A DNA stretch of 62,779 nt from Amycolatopsis orientalis DSM 43388 (GCF_000411975.1 NZ_ASXG01000080.1:1-62779); one strand, 5' to 3'; shown: positions 26,243-34,884, numbered from the stretch's first letter. Notes: generated by a model not told the origin, from the letters alone. Made by a program: numbers and translations.

Positions 26243-27810
26243 AGCAGCGGCGGAACGGCCGCGTCGATCAGGTGCGGTCCCGGTTCGGCGACCGCGCGCC
26301 GGAACTGCTCGGCCAGCTCCTCCGCGGTCGTCGCGCGCGTCGCCGGAACTCCCATGCCCTCGGCGATCTTCACGAAGTCCAGGTCCGGACGGCCGATGTC
26401 CAGCAGGTCCTTCGCCCGCGGCCCGTCCCCGGACGCACCCACGCGCTGCAGTTCCATCCGCAGGATCGCGTACGCGTTGTTGTTGAGCACCACCGTGGTC
26501 ACGTCGAGGTTTTCGCGGGCTTGCGTCCACAGCGCGGAGATCGTGTACATCGCGCTGCCGTCGGATTCGAGGTTGATCACCGGCCGCTTCGGGGCCGCGA
26601 TCGCCGCGCCGACCGCCACCGGCATTCCGTAGCCGATCGCGCCGCCGGTCAGGGTCAGCACGTCGTGTCGCGACGCGCCCGCGGTCGCGGCCGGGAGCAT
26701 CAGGCCGGACGTGTTCGCCTCGTCCACGATGATCGCGTTCTCCGGCAGCAGCGCGCCGACCACGTCGACCCAGTTCTGCACAGTGAGCGGGCCGCTCGGC
26801 AGCTCCGGCCGGCCGGCTTCCTGCACGACCGGTTCGGTCTCCGCGGCGACCAAGGCGGCGACTGCGTCCAGTGCGGCCGGGACGTCCTGGCCGACGGTCG
26901 CGAGGACGTGGACGTCCGCGCCCTCCGGGGTCAGCTCGCTCGGCATGCCGGGGTAGGCGAAGAACGACACCGGAGCCTTCGTGCCCGCGACGATCAGGTG
27001 CTTGATCCCGTCCAGCTGGTATTTGGCCTGCTCGGCGAGATATCCCAGCCGCTCGATGTTCGGCAGGCCAGCGCCGCGCTCCAGCCGCGCCGGGAACGTC
27101 TCGACGAACGCCTTCACTCCGGTCGCGGCGGCGATCCGGCTGGTCGCGCGCAAACCGGCTTCGTGGCAAGCGGATCCGCCGATCAGCAACGCCGCCGGTT
27201 CGCCGCTGCGCAGCACGTCGGCGATCTTCCGCACGGTTGTCGCGTCGACCGCGTGCGGCACGCGCGGCGGAATCGGCTCGCACGTTTCGCCGCCCTCGCC
27301 CCACGACGCGTCGGCGGGGAGGATCAGCGTCGCGACCCGGCCCGGCGCGTCCTGCGCCGCCGCGACCGCCGCCGCGGCGTCCGCGCCGACGTCCTTCGTG
27401 TGCCCGGAACGGCGCACCCAGCCTTCGAGCGAGCCCGCGATGGCGTCGATGTCCGACTCCAGCGGAGCGTCGTACTGCTTGTGATAGGTGGCGTGGTCGC
27501 CGATCACGTTGACCACCGGCGTGTGCGCGCGCCGCGCGTTGTGCAGGTTCGCCAAGCCGTTCCCGAGTCCCGGGCCGAGGTGCAGCAGCGTCGCGGCGGG
27601 TTTGCCGGCGATCCGCGCGTACCCGTCCGCGGCACCGGTCACGACGCCCTCGAACAGCGCGAGCACGCCGCGCATCTCCGGTACCGAATCGAGCGCGGCG
27701 ACGAAATGCATCTCCGACGTGCCGGGGTTGGAGAAGCACACGTCGACCCCGCTGTCGACGAGCGTGCGGATGAGGGACTGGGCGCCGTTGAGCGTGCTCA
27801 CTGTGCTCAC
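26239..27810 (-). CDS. Thiamine-diphosphate enzyme, acetolactate-synthase/decarboxylase-like
   Basis: A 523-residue ThDP-dependent enzyme. The N-terminal Pyr domain has the activating Glu in LFEGVVTGAADGYAR. The C-terminal PP domain carries the ThDP/Mg site, with LESDGSAMYTISALWT and VVLNNNAYAILRMEL replacing the usual GDGSF...NN form. Sequences like this are annotated as acetolactate synthase large subunit but are closer to 2-keto-acid decarboxylases such as benzoylformate decarboxylase. No small regulatory subunit is nearby. Its ATG overlaps the stop of the FAD-oxidase gene (4 bp), so the pair is one operon. Oxidation of a 2-hydroxy acid to a 2-keto acid followed by decarboxylation would be a coherent two-step route. 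Confidence 0.87.
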   Translation of the reverse strand: MSTVSTLNGAQSLIRTLVDSGVDVCFSNPGTSEMHFVAALDSVPEMRGVLALFEGVVTGAADGYARIAGKPAATLLHLGPGLGNGLANLHNARRAHTPVVNVIGDHATYHKQYDAPLESDIDAIAGSLEGWVRRSGHTKDVGADAAAAVAAAQDAPGRVATLILPADASWGEGGETCEPIPPRVPHAVDATTVRKIADVLRSGEPAALLIGGSACHEAGLRATSRIAAATGVKAFVETFPARLERGAGLPNIERLGYLAEQAKYQLDGIKHLIVAGTKAPVSFFAYPGMPSELTPEGADVHVLATVGQDVPAALDAVAALVAAETEPVVQEAGRPELPSGPLTVQNWVDVVGALLPENAIIVDEANTSGLMLPAATAGASRHDVLTLTGGAIGYGMPVAVGAAIAAPKRPVINLESDGSAMYTISALWTQARENLDVTTVVLNNNAYAILRMELQRVGASGDGPRAKDLLDIGRPDLDFVKIAEGMGVPATRATTAEELAEQFRRAVAEPGPHLIDAAVPPLL

Positions 27811-29192
27811 TTTCCGGTTTGCGCGAACAGAACGCCGGGGTTCAGGATCCCGGCCGGGTCGAAGCTTTCCTTGACGCGGCGCAGCAGATCGAGCTTCGCC
27901 GGGTCTTCGAGTTTCGCGTAGTACTTGGTTTTGGTGCGGCCGAGGCCGTGCTCGCCGGAGATCGCGCCGCCCAGCTCGTACGCGTGGCCGAAGATGTCGG
28001 TCAGCAGCTGCGATCGCGTGTCCGGGTCCTTGCAGAAGATCGCCAGGTGGACGTTGCCGTCGCCGGCGTGCCCGCAGCCGATCGCGCCGCCGCCGGCGGC
28101 CATCGCCAGCTCGCGGGCTTTGGCCAGGAAGGACGGCATCGCGGTGCGCGGAACCACCACGTCGATCACGTCGTCCGCACCCGCGGCTTTGGCGTTCCAG
28201 AAGGCTTTTTCGCGGGCTTCGATGAGCTTGCGCGCGGCTCCGCCTTCGAGCACGTACGCGTCGGCGGCACCGAGTTCGACGAGCAGTTCGCCGAGCGCTT
28301 CGACGTCCTCGCCGAGCCGGTCGGCCACCCGGTTTTCCAGCGCCACGGCCAGATACGCCTGGGTCCGGTCGCGGATTTCCGCCGGGACGCCCAGCTCGAG
28401 CTTGTCGTTGTAGACCATCGCGGCCATCGTCATGTTGTCGATGTACTCGAGGATCTGCGGGGCGAGACCGCTCGCGGCGATCTTCGGCACCGCCGCCATG
28501 ACCTGCTCGAAATCGTCGAACGGAGCCAGCACGGTCGCGCCGTGCGGCAGCCGGGGCTGCAGTTTCACGATCACCTCGGTCACCAGCGCGAGCGTGCCTT
28601 CGGACCCGATGATCAGCTGGGTGAGGTCGTAGCCGCTGGAGATCTTCGACATCCGGCCGCCGACGCGGACGATCTCGCCGGTCGCGAGCACCGCCTGGAG
28701 ACCGGAGACGTTGCCGCGGGTGATGCCGTAGCGGATCGCGCGCATCCCGCCGGCGTTGGTGCCGACTGTGCCGCCGACGCTCGCGCTCAACTCGCCGGGA
28801 TAAACCGGGTAGGTGAGGCCGTGCTCGGCGGTCTTCGCGTCGAGTTCGGCGAGCGTGACGCCCGGCTGGACCACGGCGACGTGGTTGCCGGTGTCGATCT
28901 CGAGCACCGAGTTCATCCGCTCGAACGAGACGACCAGCCCGCCTTCGACCGGACGCGCCGCCGCGGACAGCCCGCTGCCGGACCCGCGCGCGGTCACCGG
29001 GATGCCCTCGGCGGAGGCGATCTTCAGCAGCTCGGAGACTTCTTCGGCAGTGGCCGGCTTCGCGACATACGCCGGTTTCTGGCCGGGCGTGCTGAGCGCC
29101 TCGTCGTGCGCGTAGTCGTCGGAAATCGCGTCACCGGTCAGCAGGTTCCCCGCTCCGACGGCCCCTGCCAGCTGTGTAGCGACCTCGCTCAT
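27807..29192 (-). CDS. FAD-linked 2-hydroxy-acid dehydrogenase (GlcD/DLD type)
   Basis: A 461-residue VAO/PCMH-type flavoprotein. VTARGSGSGLSAAARPVEGGLVVS and the PGELSASVGGTVGTNAGGMRAIRYG block bind FAD. The C-terminal part has the GCGHAGDGNVH metal/active-site motif and GAISGEHGLGRTK, both typical of glycolate oxidase GlcD and D-lactate dehydrogenases. It oxidises a D-2-hydroxy acid to the 2-keto acid, passing electrons to the membrane or a carrier. No GlcE/GlcF subunits are adjacent, so it resembles the stand-alone D-lactate dehydrogenase type. It is the first gene of the pair with the ThDP enzyme. Confidence 0.92.
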   Translation of the reverse strand: MSEVATQLAGAVGAGNLLTGDAISDDYAHDEALSTPGQKPAYVAKPATAEEVSELLKIASAEGIPVTARGSGSGLSAAARPVEGGLVVSFERMNSVLEIDTGNHVAVVQPGVTLAELDAKTAEHGLTYPVYPGELSASVGGTVGTNAGGMRAIRYGITRGNVSGLQAVLATGEIVRVGGRMSKISSGYDLTQLIIGSEGTLALVTEVIVKLQPRLPHGATVLAPFDDFEQVMAAVPKIAASGLAPQILEYIDNMTMAAMVYNDKLELGVPAEIRDRTQAYLAVALENRVADRLGEDVEALGELLVELGAADAYVLEGGAARKLIEAREKAFWNAKAAGADDVIDVVVPRTAMPSFLAKARELAMAAGGGAIGCGHAGDGNVHLAIFCKDPDTRSQLLTDIFGHAYELGGAISGEHGLGRTKTKYYAKLEDPAKLDLLRRVKESFDPAGILNPGVLFAQTGK

Positions 29193-29288
29193 GCCACTCC
29201 TTCGTGCGCGCGTGCTTCGTGGCCGAGCCTAGCCGCTCTGGCCCGGAACTGGCCATGAATAGTTTTCACGTTAGCCGACGCGGGCACG

Positions 29289-29314
29289 AAAAAGGCCACG
29301 CCGCGCGCGTGGCC
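29289..29314 (-). terminator. Rho-independent terminator of the small-peptide transcript
   Basis: Read on the minus strand, an 8-bp stem (GGCCACGC/GCGTGGCC) is followed by five T. It lies 74 bp beyond the stop of the 30-codon gene and ahead of the FAD-oxidase gene, so the peptide gene is its own transcription unit. Confidence 0.8.
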
Positions 29315-29326
29315 ACAGGGGGAGCG

Positions 29327-29372
29327 AACCCAAGCAGGGACCGGCCCGCGCCAACAGGCCGGCCCCTGGGTT
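29327..29372 (-). other. Long bulged hairpin in the 3' region of the small-peptide transcript
   Basis: AACCCA...AGGG-CCGGCC pairs with GGCCGG-CCCT-GGGTT around a loop of about 10 nt, with a small bulge. It lies between the peptide stop and the T-tailed terminator. It would give the transcript a structured 3' untranslated part, compatible with a stabilising element or a dual-function RNA. Confidence 0.55.
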
Positions 29373-29387
29373 AATCCTCGGTGCCGG

Positions 29388-29480
29388 TCAGACGAGCCAG
29401 CCGAGCACGTGCGCCAGGTGCGCGAGCAGACCCGAGATCAGGTCGTGGCCGTGGTGCACGTGCTGGGTGAACATCTGCAT
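29388..29480 (-). CDS. 30-residue His-rich amphipathic peptide
   Basis: A very short but well-supported gene. AAGGAG lies 7 nt before the ATG, a promoter-like TTGACA-N18-AAATCT lies upstream, and a T-tailed terminator follows. The product starts MQMFTQHVHHGHD and continues as a hydrophobic helix (LISGLLAHLAHVLGWLV). It has six His in 30 residues; His7, 9, 10 and 12 make an HxHHxH cluster and His21 and His24 repeat on one helix face. It could bind metal, insert into membranes, or be a signal peptide-like effector. I do not recognise the family. Longer in-frame extensions upstream look non-coding. Confidence 0.6.
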   Translation of the reverse strand: MQMFTQHVHHGHDLISGLLAHLAHVLGWLV

Positions 29481-29536
29481 TGAGGGGCTCCTTGTTGGGA
29501 TTGTTCTTTCTCGGTGCTCTCGCGAGGAGCCATCGC

Positions 29537-29566
29537 AGATTTCCACCGGCCCGCTCGCGGTGTCAA
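29537..29566 (-). promoter_or_regulatory. Putative sigma-A promoter for the small-peptide gene
   Basis: On the minus strand TTGACA (29561-29566) is a perfect -35 hexamer. AAATCT (29537-29542), a weak -10, follows after 18 bp. Transcription would start near 29530, leaving a leader of about 50 nt with the Shine-Dalgarno sequence. Confidence 0.5.
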
Positions 29567-29617
29567 AGCGCGGTTTTCCCTGTGCTGGCAAGGGATCGGC
29601 GGCCGGGGGAATCTTCC

Positions 29618-29630
29618 CATGTTAAACATG
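29618..29630. promoter_or_regulatory. AT-rich palindrome upstream of the small-peptide gene
   Basis: CATGTT-a-AACATG is a perfect 6-bp inverted repeat about 52 bp upstream of the putative -35 hexamer. Its low GC content stands out. It may be an operator; the rest of 29631-29925 shows no convincing gene or signal. Confidence 0.4.
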
Positions 29631-29925
29631 TAAGGCTTTCGGGTTTGTCGCCGGGGGTGCACTGTGGACTCTTCGCCACGGTTCGTAGCGAACGGCGGCT
29701 CCGATCACCCTGGGTAGCAGAAACGCGCTGCGGCAACCGGGCGGCGTGGCCCCTCGAACCGGTGAAGGCGAAGCCACGATTGGTGAGTTCCCGAGGTTCA
29801 CACCGCCGGGTGATCATCTGGCTCGGGTCCCTTGTCCGGCAGCGAATCCCGGGTCGAGTTCATGATCGCGGAGGGTTAGCTCGGCTTCACTCTGGCGGAC
29901 CGAACCTGCCTGATCGGGGCACGAA

Positions 29926-29962
29926 AAGGGCCGGTCCCTCCGTGGCGGAGGAACCGGCCCTT
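29926..29962 (-). terminator. Terminator of the DUF3830-aminotransferase unit
   Basis: AAGGGCCGGTCCCTCC pairs with GGAGGAACCGGCCCTT (one mismatch), loop 5 nt, 13 bp beyond the DUF3830 stop. On the minus strand it runs into a short T-run. Confidence 0.8.
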
Positions 29963-29975
29963 GCCGGGTGAGCTG

Positions 29976-30476
29976 TCAGTCCGCGCGGGCGAACGACAGC
30001 GTCTCGCCTTCGACGCCGCGCAACCACAGGTCCTGCGCGGCCGCGGCCATTTCGGCCAGGCCCTCCTCGATCGTCGCGAACACGTTGCCGGGAACCCAGC
30101 CCGCGTCGCCGTTGATCAGCAGGTTGTTGCGGCCGTAGAAAATCGCGAGATCCGTGGCACCCTGGTCGCTGTGCGCCTCGCTGCCCTCGTCGTAGCCGTA
30201 CGCCGGGTTGCCGATTTCCCACGCCTCGAATCCGAAGTAGACAACGTCGCCCGGAATCGGGGTGACGGTCGGATTCTCGCGCCCCGGCTTGGGTTCCGCG
30301 AAGGGCGGCACGAGCGTGTAGACCTCGTTGCGCGCGTACTTGGCGTGGTAGGCCGAACCGCTCTGCGGCAGCGCGTCCCACACCGCCTTGCAGGTGCGCG
30401 GTGCTTCGTCGTCGAGCAGCCGGGCGCGGCAGGTGACGCCGCGCTTGTCGAGACTGATCGTGATGTAGCGCGCCAT
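29976..30476 (-). CDS. DUF3830 family protein (cyclophilin-like fold)
   Basis: A 166-residue protein of the DUF3830 family, predicted to adopt a cyclophilin-like barrel. CRARLLDDEAPRTCKAVWDALP is the typical opening; GDVVYFGF and LAIFYGRNNLLINGDAGWVPGNVFATI are the conserved central blocks. No enzymatic role is established. Members often occur beside amidases, racemase-fold enzymes and hydroxyacid dehydrogenases, as here. It begins 3 bp after the aminotransferase stop and so is the second gene of that transcript. Inferred role: a small accessory or hydrolytic enzyme in the catabolic regulon. Confidence 0.85.
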   Translation of the reverse strand: MARYITISLDKRGVTCRARLLDDEAPRTCKAVWDALPQSGSAYHAKYARNEVYTLVPPFAEPKPGRENPTVTPIPGDVVYFGFEAWEIGNPAYGYDEGSEAHSDQGATDLAIFYGRNNLLINGDAGWVPGNVFATIEEGLAEMAAAAQDLWLRGVEGETLSFARAD

Positions 30477-30479
30477 GCC

Positions 30480-31736
30480 TCAGCTCCCCGTGACCGACGC
30501 GACGACCTCGCCCCAGATGCGCAGGGCGTCGTCGACCTGTTCCGCATTGACGACCAGCGGCGGCACCATGCGCACGACGTTCGAGTACGCGCCGCAGGTG
30601 AGCAGCAGCAGTCCGCTCTTCGTAGCCGCTTGCTGCGCGGCCCGCGCGGTGGCCGTGTCCGGTTCACCGTCTGCGGTAGTGAACTCTGTGCCCACGAGAA
30701 GCCCGAGACCGCGTACGTCGCCGATAGCGGGCGTCTTGTCCGCGATGACGCGCGCGCCTTCGAGAAGCTGACGGCCGCGTTCGGCGGCGTTCTCGACCAA
30801 GCCTTCGTCCTTGATGACGTCGAGCGTCGCGATCGCTGCCGCGCACGACACCGCGTTGCCGCCGTACGTGCCGCCCTGCGAACCGGGGTACGCCTTCGCC
30901 ATCAGCTCTTCCGAAGCGGCGATGCCAGACAGCGGGAAGCCGCTCGCGAGGCCCTTCGCGATCAGCACGACGTCCGGGTGGACGTCGAAGTGGTCGTGGC
31001 CCCAGAACTTGCCGGTGCGGCCGAACCCGGCCTGGACCTCGTCGAGCACGAGCAGGATGCCGTGCCGGTCGGCGCGCTCGCGCAGCCCGGCCATGAACTC
31101 GGTGTTGGCCGGCACGTAGCCGCCCTCGCCGAGCACCGGCTCGATGAAGAACGCGGCCGTCTCGCTCGGCGCGGAGACGGTCTGGAAGAGATAGTCCAGC
31201 TCGCGCAGGGCGAACTTCGTCGCCGTCTCCTCGTCCCAGCCGTAGTGGTAGGCGTACGGGAACGGGGCGACGTGCACGCCGGACATCAGCGGCGAGATGC
31301 CCGCGCTGAACCGCGTGCCGGAGGTGGTCATGGTCGCCGCGGCGACCGTGCGGCCGTGGAAGCCGCCCTGGAACACGATGACGTTCGGCCGCTTCGTCGC
31401 CTGCCGCGAAAGCCGCAGCGCGGCCTCCACGGCCTCGCTGCCGGAGTTCGCGTAGAAGAGCGAATCGAGCCCGGACGGCAGCACGTCGCCGAGCTTGCGG
31501 GTCAGTTCGAGCAGCGGCTGGTGCATCACCGTCGTGTACTGGCCGTGCACGAGCTTGCCGATCTGCTCGCGCGCGGCTTCGACCACGCGCGGGTGGCAGT
31601 GCCCGGTGCTGGTCACCCCGATGCCCGCGGTGAAATCGAGATGACGTTTCCCGTCCACGTCGTAGAGGTAAACCCCTTCACCGTGGTCTACGACGACGGG
31701 CGTTGCCTGCTTGAGCAGCGGGGAAAGCTGGGCCAT
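30480..31736 (-). CDS. Class III aminotransferase (4-aminobutyrate-like)
   Basis: A 418-residue PLP enzyme of the omega-aminotransferase class. The PLP contacts are clear: YANSGSEAVEAALR, FQGGFHGRT, LVLDEVQAGFGRTG (Asp under the ring) and LIAKGLASGFPLS with Lys261 as the Schiff-base residue. It probably removes a terminal amino group to give a semialdehyde, which the divergent dehydrogenase would oxidise. ATG 31736 has AGGAGG upstream; the frame is open further but only as a shadow. The operator ATTGTTGACAAT lies 38 bp upstream. GABA itself is possible, but the neighbours argue for a more specialised amine. Confidence 0.92.
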   Translation of the reverse strand: MAQLSPLLKQATPVVVDHGEGVYLYDVDGKRHLDFTAGIGVTSTGHCHPRVVEAAREQIGKLVHGQYTTVMHQPLLELTRKLGDVLPSGLDSLFYANSGSEAVEAALRLSRQATKRPNVIVFQGGFHGRTVAAATMTTSGTRFSAGISPLMSGVHVAPFPYAYHYGWDEETATKFALRELDYLFQTVSAPSETAAFFIEPVLGEGGYVPANTEFMAGLRERADRHGILLVLDEVQAGFGRTGKFWGHDHFDVHPDVVLIAKGLASGFPLSGIAASEELMAKAYPGSQGGTYGGNAVSCAAAIATLDVIKDEGLVENAAERGRQLLEGARVIADKTPAIGDVRGLGLLVGTEFTTADGEPDTATARAAQQAATKSGLLLLTCGAYSNVVRMVPPLVVNAEQVDDALRIWGEVVASVTGS

Positions 31737-31774
31737 GCGGCGCCCTCCTGGGATGCGGGTGGAGACGGTTGTCG

Positions 31775-31786
31775 ATTGTTGACAAT
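31775..31786. promoter_or_regulatory. GntR-type operator, site A
   Basis: ATTGTTGACAAT lies in the 94-bp divergent gap between the aminotransferase and the aldehyde dehydrogenase. It matches the two other sites in this block at 11 or 12 of 12 bases and has the TTGT-n-n-ACAA pattern of FCD-type GntR proteins. Confidence 0.75.
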
Positions 31787-31830
31787 ATCCATAGCATGAG
31801 TTCGGGACAACAGGAACAGGAGCGAGCTGG

Positions 31831-33294
31831 ATGAGCGGGATCACCGAGAACGGCGTCGTGGACGCGGTCGGCAAGGAACTCTTCATCGGCGGCAAGTGGG
31901 TCTCGGCGCGCAGCGGCAAGACCTTCGACGTGCAGGACCCCTCCACCGGCGAGGTGCTGTGCCAGGTCGCGGACGCCGGACCGGAGGACGGTCTCGCGGC
32001 GCTCGACGCGGCGTGCGCGGCACAGGCCGGCTGGGCCGCCGTCGCCCCCCGGGAGCGCGGCGAGATCCTGCGCCGGGCGTACGAGAAGCTCATCGAGCGC
32101 CGCGACGAGCTGGCGCTGCTGATGACCCTGGAGATGGGCAAGCCGCTGGCCGAGGCCGCCGGCGAAATCACTTACGCCGCCGAGTTCTTCCGCTGGTTCG
32201 CCGAGGAAGCGGTGCGGATCGACGGCGGTTACGCGGTGGCCCCGAACGGCAACGGCCGGTTCCTGATCACGCGCCAGCCGGTCGGCCCGACGCTGCTCAT
32301 CACGCCGTGGAACTTCCCGATGGCGATGGGCACGCGCAAGATCGGCCCGGCCGTCGCCGCGGGCTGCACGATGGTGATCAAGCCCGCCGCGCAGACGCCG
32401 CTGTCGATGCTGGCGCTCACCCAGATCCTCGCGGACGCCGGGCTGCCCGAAGGCGTGCTCAACGTCGTCACCACCAAGGACGCGGGCGGCGTGATGGAGC
32501 CGCTGATCCGCGACGGACGCGCGCGCAAGCTGTCCTTCACCGGTTCGACCGCGGTCGGGCGCAAGCTGCTGGAGCAGTGCGCGGAGAAGGTGCTGCGCAC
32601 GTCGATGGAGCTGGGCGGCAACGCGCCGTTCGTCGTGTTCGACGACGCGGACCTGGACGCCGCGGTCGAGGGCGCGATGCAGGCCAAGATGCGCAACATC
32701 GGCGAGGCGTGCACCGCGGCCAACCGGTTCTACGTGCAGCGCGGCGTGGCCGAGGAGTTCTCCCGCCGGCTCACCGAGCGGATGCAGGCGCTGCCGATGG
32801 GCCGCGGCACCGACGAAGGCGTCGTGGTCGGTCCGCTGATCGACGAGGCCGCGGTGAAGAAGGTGACCGAACTGGTCAAGGACGCCACGGACAAGGGCGC
32901 GCGGGTGCTCACCGGAGGTTCGCGGGTCGACGGCCCCGGGCACTTCTACCCGGCCACCGTGCTCACCGACGTGCCGGTCGACGCCCGCTTGGCCAGCGAG
33001 GAAATCTTCGGGCCGGTCGCGCCGATCACGCCGTTCGACACCGAGGACGAGGCGGTCGAGAAGGCCAACGACACCGAATTCGGCCTGGTGTCCTACCTGT
33101 TCACCAGCGACCTCAAGCGCGCGCTGCGGGTGTCGGAACGCTTGGAGGCCGGGATGATCGGCCTCAACCAGGGCATCGTGTCCAACCCGGCGGCTCCGTT
33201 CGGCGGCGTCAAGCAGTCCGGGCTCGGCCGCGAGGGCGGAACGGTCGGCATCGACGAGTTCCTGGAGACCAAGTACATCGCGGTGAGCCTGTGA
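31831..33294 (+). CDS. gabD: NAD(P)-dependent succinate-semialdehyde-type dehydrogenase
   Basis: A 487-residue aldehyde dehydrogenase of the GabD group. TPWNFPMAMGTRKIGPAVAAG and the FTGSTAVGRKL cofactor motif are intact. MELGGNAPF carries Glu260 and NIGEACTAANRF the nucleophile Cys294. It oxidises a short semialdehyde, most likely succinate semialdehyde or a homologue made by the divergent aminotransferase. It starts 44 bp after the shared operator. Its stop overlaps the next gene (GTGA), coupling it to the decarboxylating dehydrogenase. Confidence 0.93.
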   Translation: MSGITENGVVDAVGKELFIGGKWVSARSGKTFDVQDPSTGEVLCQVADAGPEDGLAALDAACAAQAGWAAVAPRERGEILRRAYEKLIERRDELALLMTLEMGKPLAEAAGEITYAAEFFRWFAEEAVRIDGGYAVAPNGNGRFLITRQPVGPTLLITPWNFPMAMGTRKIGPAVAAGCTMVIKPAAQTPLSMLALTQILADAGLPEGVLNVVTTKDAGGVMEPLIRDGRARKLSFTGSTAVGRKLLEQCAEKVLRTSMELGGNAPFVVFDDADLDAAVEGAMQAKMRNIGEACTAANRFYVQRGVAEEFSRRLTERMQALPMGRGTDEGVVVGPLIDEAAVKKVTELVKDATDKGARVLTGGSRVDGPGHFYPATVLTDVPVDARLASEEIFGPVAPITPFDTEDEAVEKANDTEFGLVSYLFTSDLKRALRVSERLEAGMIGLNQGIVSNPAAPFGGVKQSGLGREGGTVGIDEFLETKYIAVSL

Positions 33295-34346
33295 CACACC
33301 GGATCGCCAGCATCCCGGGCGACGGCATCGGGGTCGACGTCACCATCGAAGCGCGCCGGGTCCTCGACGCGGCCGCGGACAAGTACGGCTTTTCCTTGGA
33401 GTGGACCGAATTCGACTGGAGCTGCGAGCGGTACACGAAGACCGGCGCGATGATGCCGGAGGACGGCGTCGAGCAGCTGTCGGGCTTCGACGGCATCCTG
33501 CTCGGCGCGGTCGGTTTTCCCGGCGTGGCTGACCACGTTTCCTTGTGGGGCCTGCTGATCCCGTTGCGGCGGGCGTTCCAGCAGTACGTCAACCTGCGGC
33601 CGGTCCGGCTGCTGCCGGGGACGACCTCGGTGCTGGCCGGGCGGAAGGCCGACGAGCTGGAAATGGTGATCGTCCGGGAGAACTCCGAGGGCGAGTACTC
33701 GGCGATCGGCGGACGGCACAATGCCGGGCGGCCGGACGAGTTCGTGCTGCAGGAGTCGGTGTTCACGCGGGTCGGGGTGGAACGGATCATCCGGTACGCC
33801 TTCGAACTCGCGCGCACGCGGGCCGGGCACGTCACGTCGGCGACCAAATCCAACGGGCTCATCCACTCGATGCCGTACTGGGACGAGATTTTCGCCGAGG
33901 TCGCGGCGCGATACCCGGACGTGCGCGCGGAACAGTGCCATGTGGACGCTCTCGCCGCGCGGATGGTGCAGGCCCCGGACCGGCTCGACGTGGTGGTGGC
34001 GTCGAACCTGTTCGGCGACATCCTGAGCGACCTCGCGGCCGCGATCACCGGCGGACTGGGCATGGCTCCGTCGGGAAACATCAACCCATCAGGTGAGTTT
34101 CCGTCGATGTTCGAGGCGGTCCACGGGAGTGCTCCGGACATCGCCGGACAGGGCATCGCGAACCCGGTCGCGCAGATCCTCGCCGGGGCGATGCTGCTCG
34201 ACCACCTCGGGGAAACCGTTGCCGCACAAGCGATCCGCGCCTCGGTCGACGAGGTGCTGACCGCGGGCGAAACGCTCACCCCGGATCTCGGCGGAACCTC
34301 TACCACAACCGCGCTCGGCGCCGCGGTGGCCGCTTCGCTCCGCTGA
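33291..34346 (+). CDS. Tartrate/D-malate-type decarboxylating dehydrogenase
   Basis: A 351-residue member of the isocitrate/isopropylmalate dehydrogenase superfamily. IPGDGIGVDV opens the fold, RENSEGEYSAIGG is the substrate-loop region, ATKSNGLIHSMPYWDEIF supplies the active-site Lys, and SNLFGDILSDLAAAITGGLG the metal-binding Asp residues. HGSAPDIAGQGIANP binds NAD. The sequence is closest in character to tartrate dehydrogenase/decarboxylase and D-malate dehydrogenase. It would convert a 2-hydroxy-dicarboxylate to a 2-keto acid plus CO2. GTG 33291 overlaps the gabD stop. Exact substrate unassigned. Confidence 0.9.
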   Translation: MTHRIASIPGDGIGVDVTIEARRVLDAAADKYGFSLEWTEFDWSCERYTKTGAMMPEDGVEQLSGFDGILLGAVGFPGVADHVSLWGLLIPLRRAFQQYVNLRPVRLLPGTTSVLAGRKADELEMVIVRENSEGEYSAIGGRHNAGRPDEFVLQESVFTRVGVERIIRYAFELARTRAGHVTSATKSNGLIHSMPYWDEIFAEVAARYPDVRAEQCHVDALAARMVQAPDRLDVVVASNLFGDILSDLAAAITGGLGMAPSGNINPSGEFPSMFEAVHGSAPDIAGQGIANPVAQILAGAMLLDHLGETVAAQAIRASVDEVLTAGETLTPDLGGTSTTTALGAAVAASLR

Positions 34347-34416
34347 TTTTTCGTCGGTGCCGCGCGGTTGACTCTTCCCCGACCCGCCGACGGGTCCCCG
34401 AGGGGAGGAGGGCGCG

Positions 34417-34884
34417 ATGTGCCAGAGGTGCCAGGAACCGGACAGACCGGAGGAGCAGTACCTGATCGAGGTGCTCGACGAGATCAGGGAGAACGGGTGG
34501 TGCGTCCAGGGCGTGCTGGGAACAGGGTCCCGGCCGTCCTGGGCGTACACCGCGGGACTGACCGTGCAGGGCTTGCCCGAGCTGGTCGTCACCGGATTGC
34601 TGCCGCACCAAGCGGTGCCGTTGCTCAACGCAGCGGCCGAACAGTCGCTGCACACCGGTCCGCCGGTGCCGGGGGAACAGTGGCTGCTGCCCCGGTTGCC
34701 GCGGCTGGAAATCGTCGAGTTGAGCGCGCCCGCGGCGCACCTGCACATCGCGGTGTGCTGTTACGGCGCGGGAATCGAAGCGAGGCAACTGGTCTACGCG
34801 GACGCCGCGGGCTGGTTCCCGTGGTCGCCGCAGTTCAACCTCGGCCGAGGCGGACAGCCCGTGCTGGGGGTGCGCCGTGGCTGA
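34417..34884 (+). CDS. DUF4262 family protein
   Basis: A 155-residue soluble protein. The N-terminal CQRCQ pair, then WCVQGVLGTGSRPSWAYTAGLTVQGLPELVVTGL, match DUF4262, a family of unknown function common in actinobacteria and near DNA- or NAD-related genes elsewhere. GGAGGAGG precedes ATG 34417. It is on the same strand as the gabD pair after 70 bp, but its content does not fit the catabolic theme. It and the following GNAT gene look like an insertion between two arms of the regulon. Confidence 0.8.
   Translation: MCQRCQEPDRPEEQYLIEVLDEIRENGWCVQGVLGTGSRPSWAYTAGLTVQGLPELVVTGLLPHQAVPLLNAAAEQSLHTGPPVPGEQWLLPRLPRLEIVELSAPAAHLHIAVCCYGAGIEARQLVYADAAGWFPWSPQFNLGRGGQPVLGVRRG

Noticed and set aside
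29480..29971. A 163-codon plus-strand frame opposite the small-peptide region
   Set aside because: No ribosome-binding site, non-coding composition, and it crosses the promoter, palindrome and the terminator of the DUF3830 gene.
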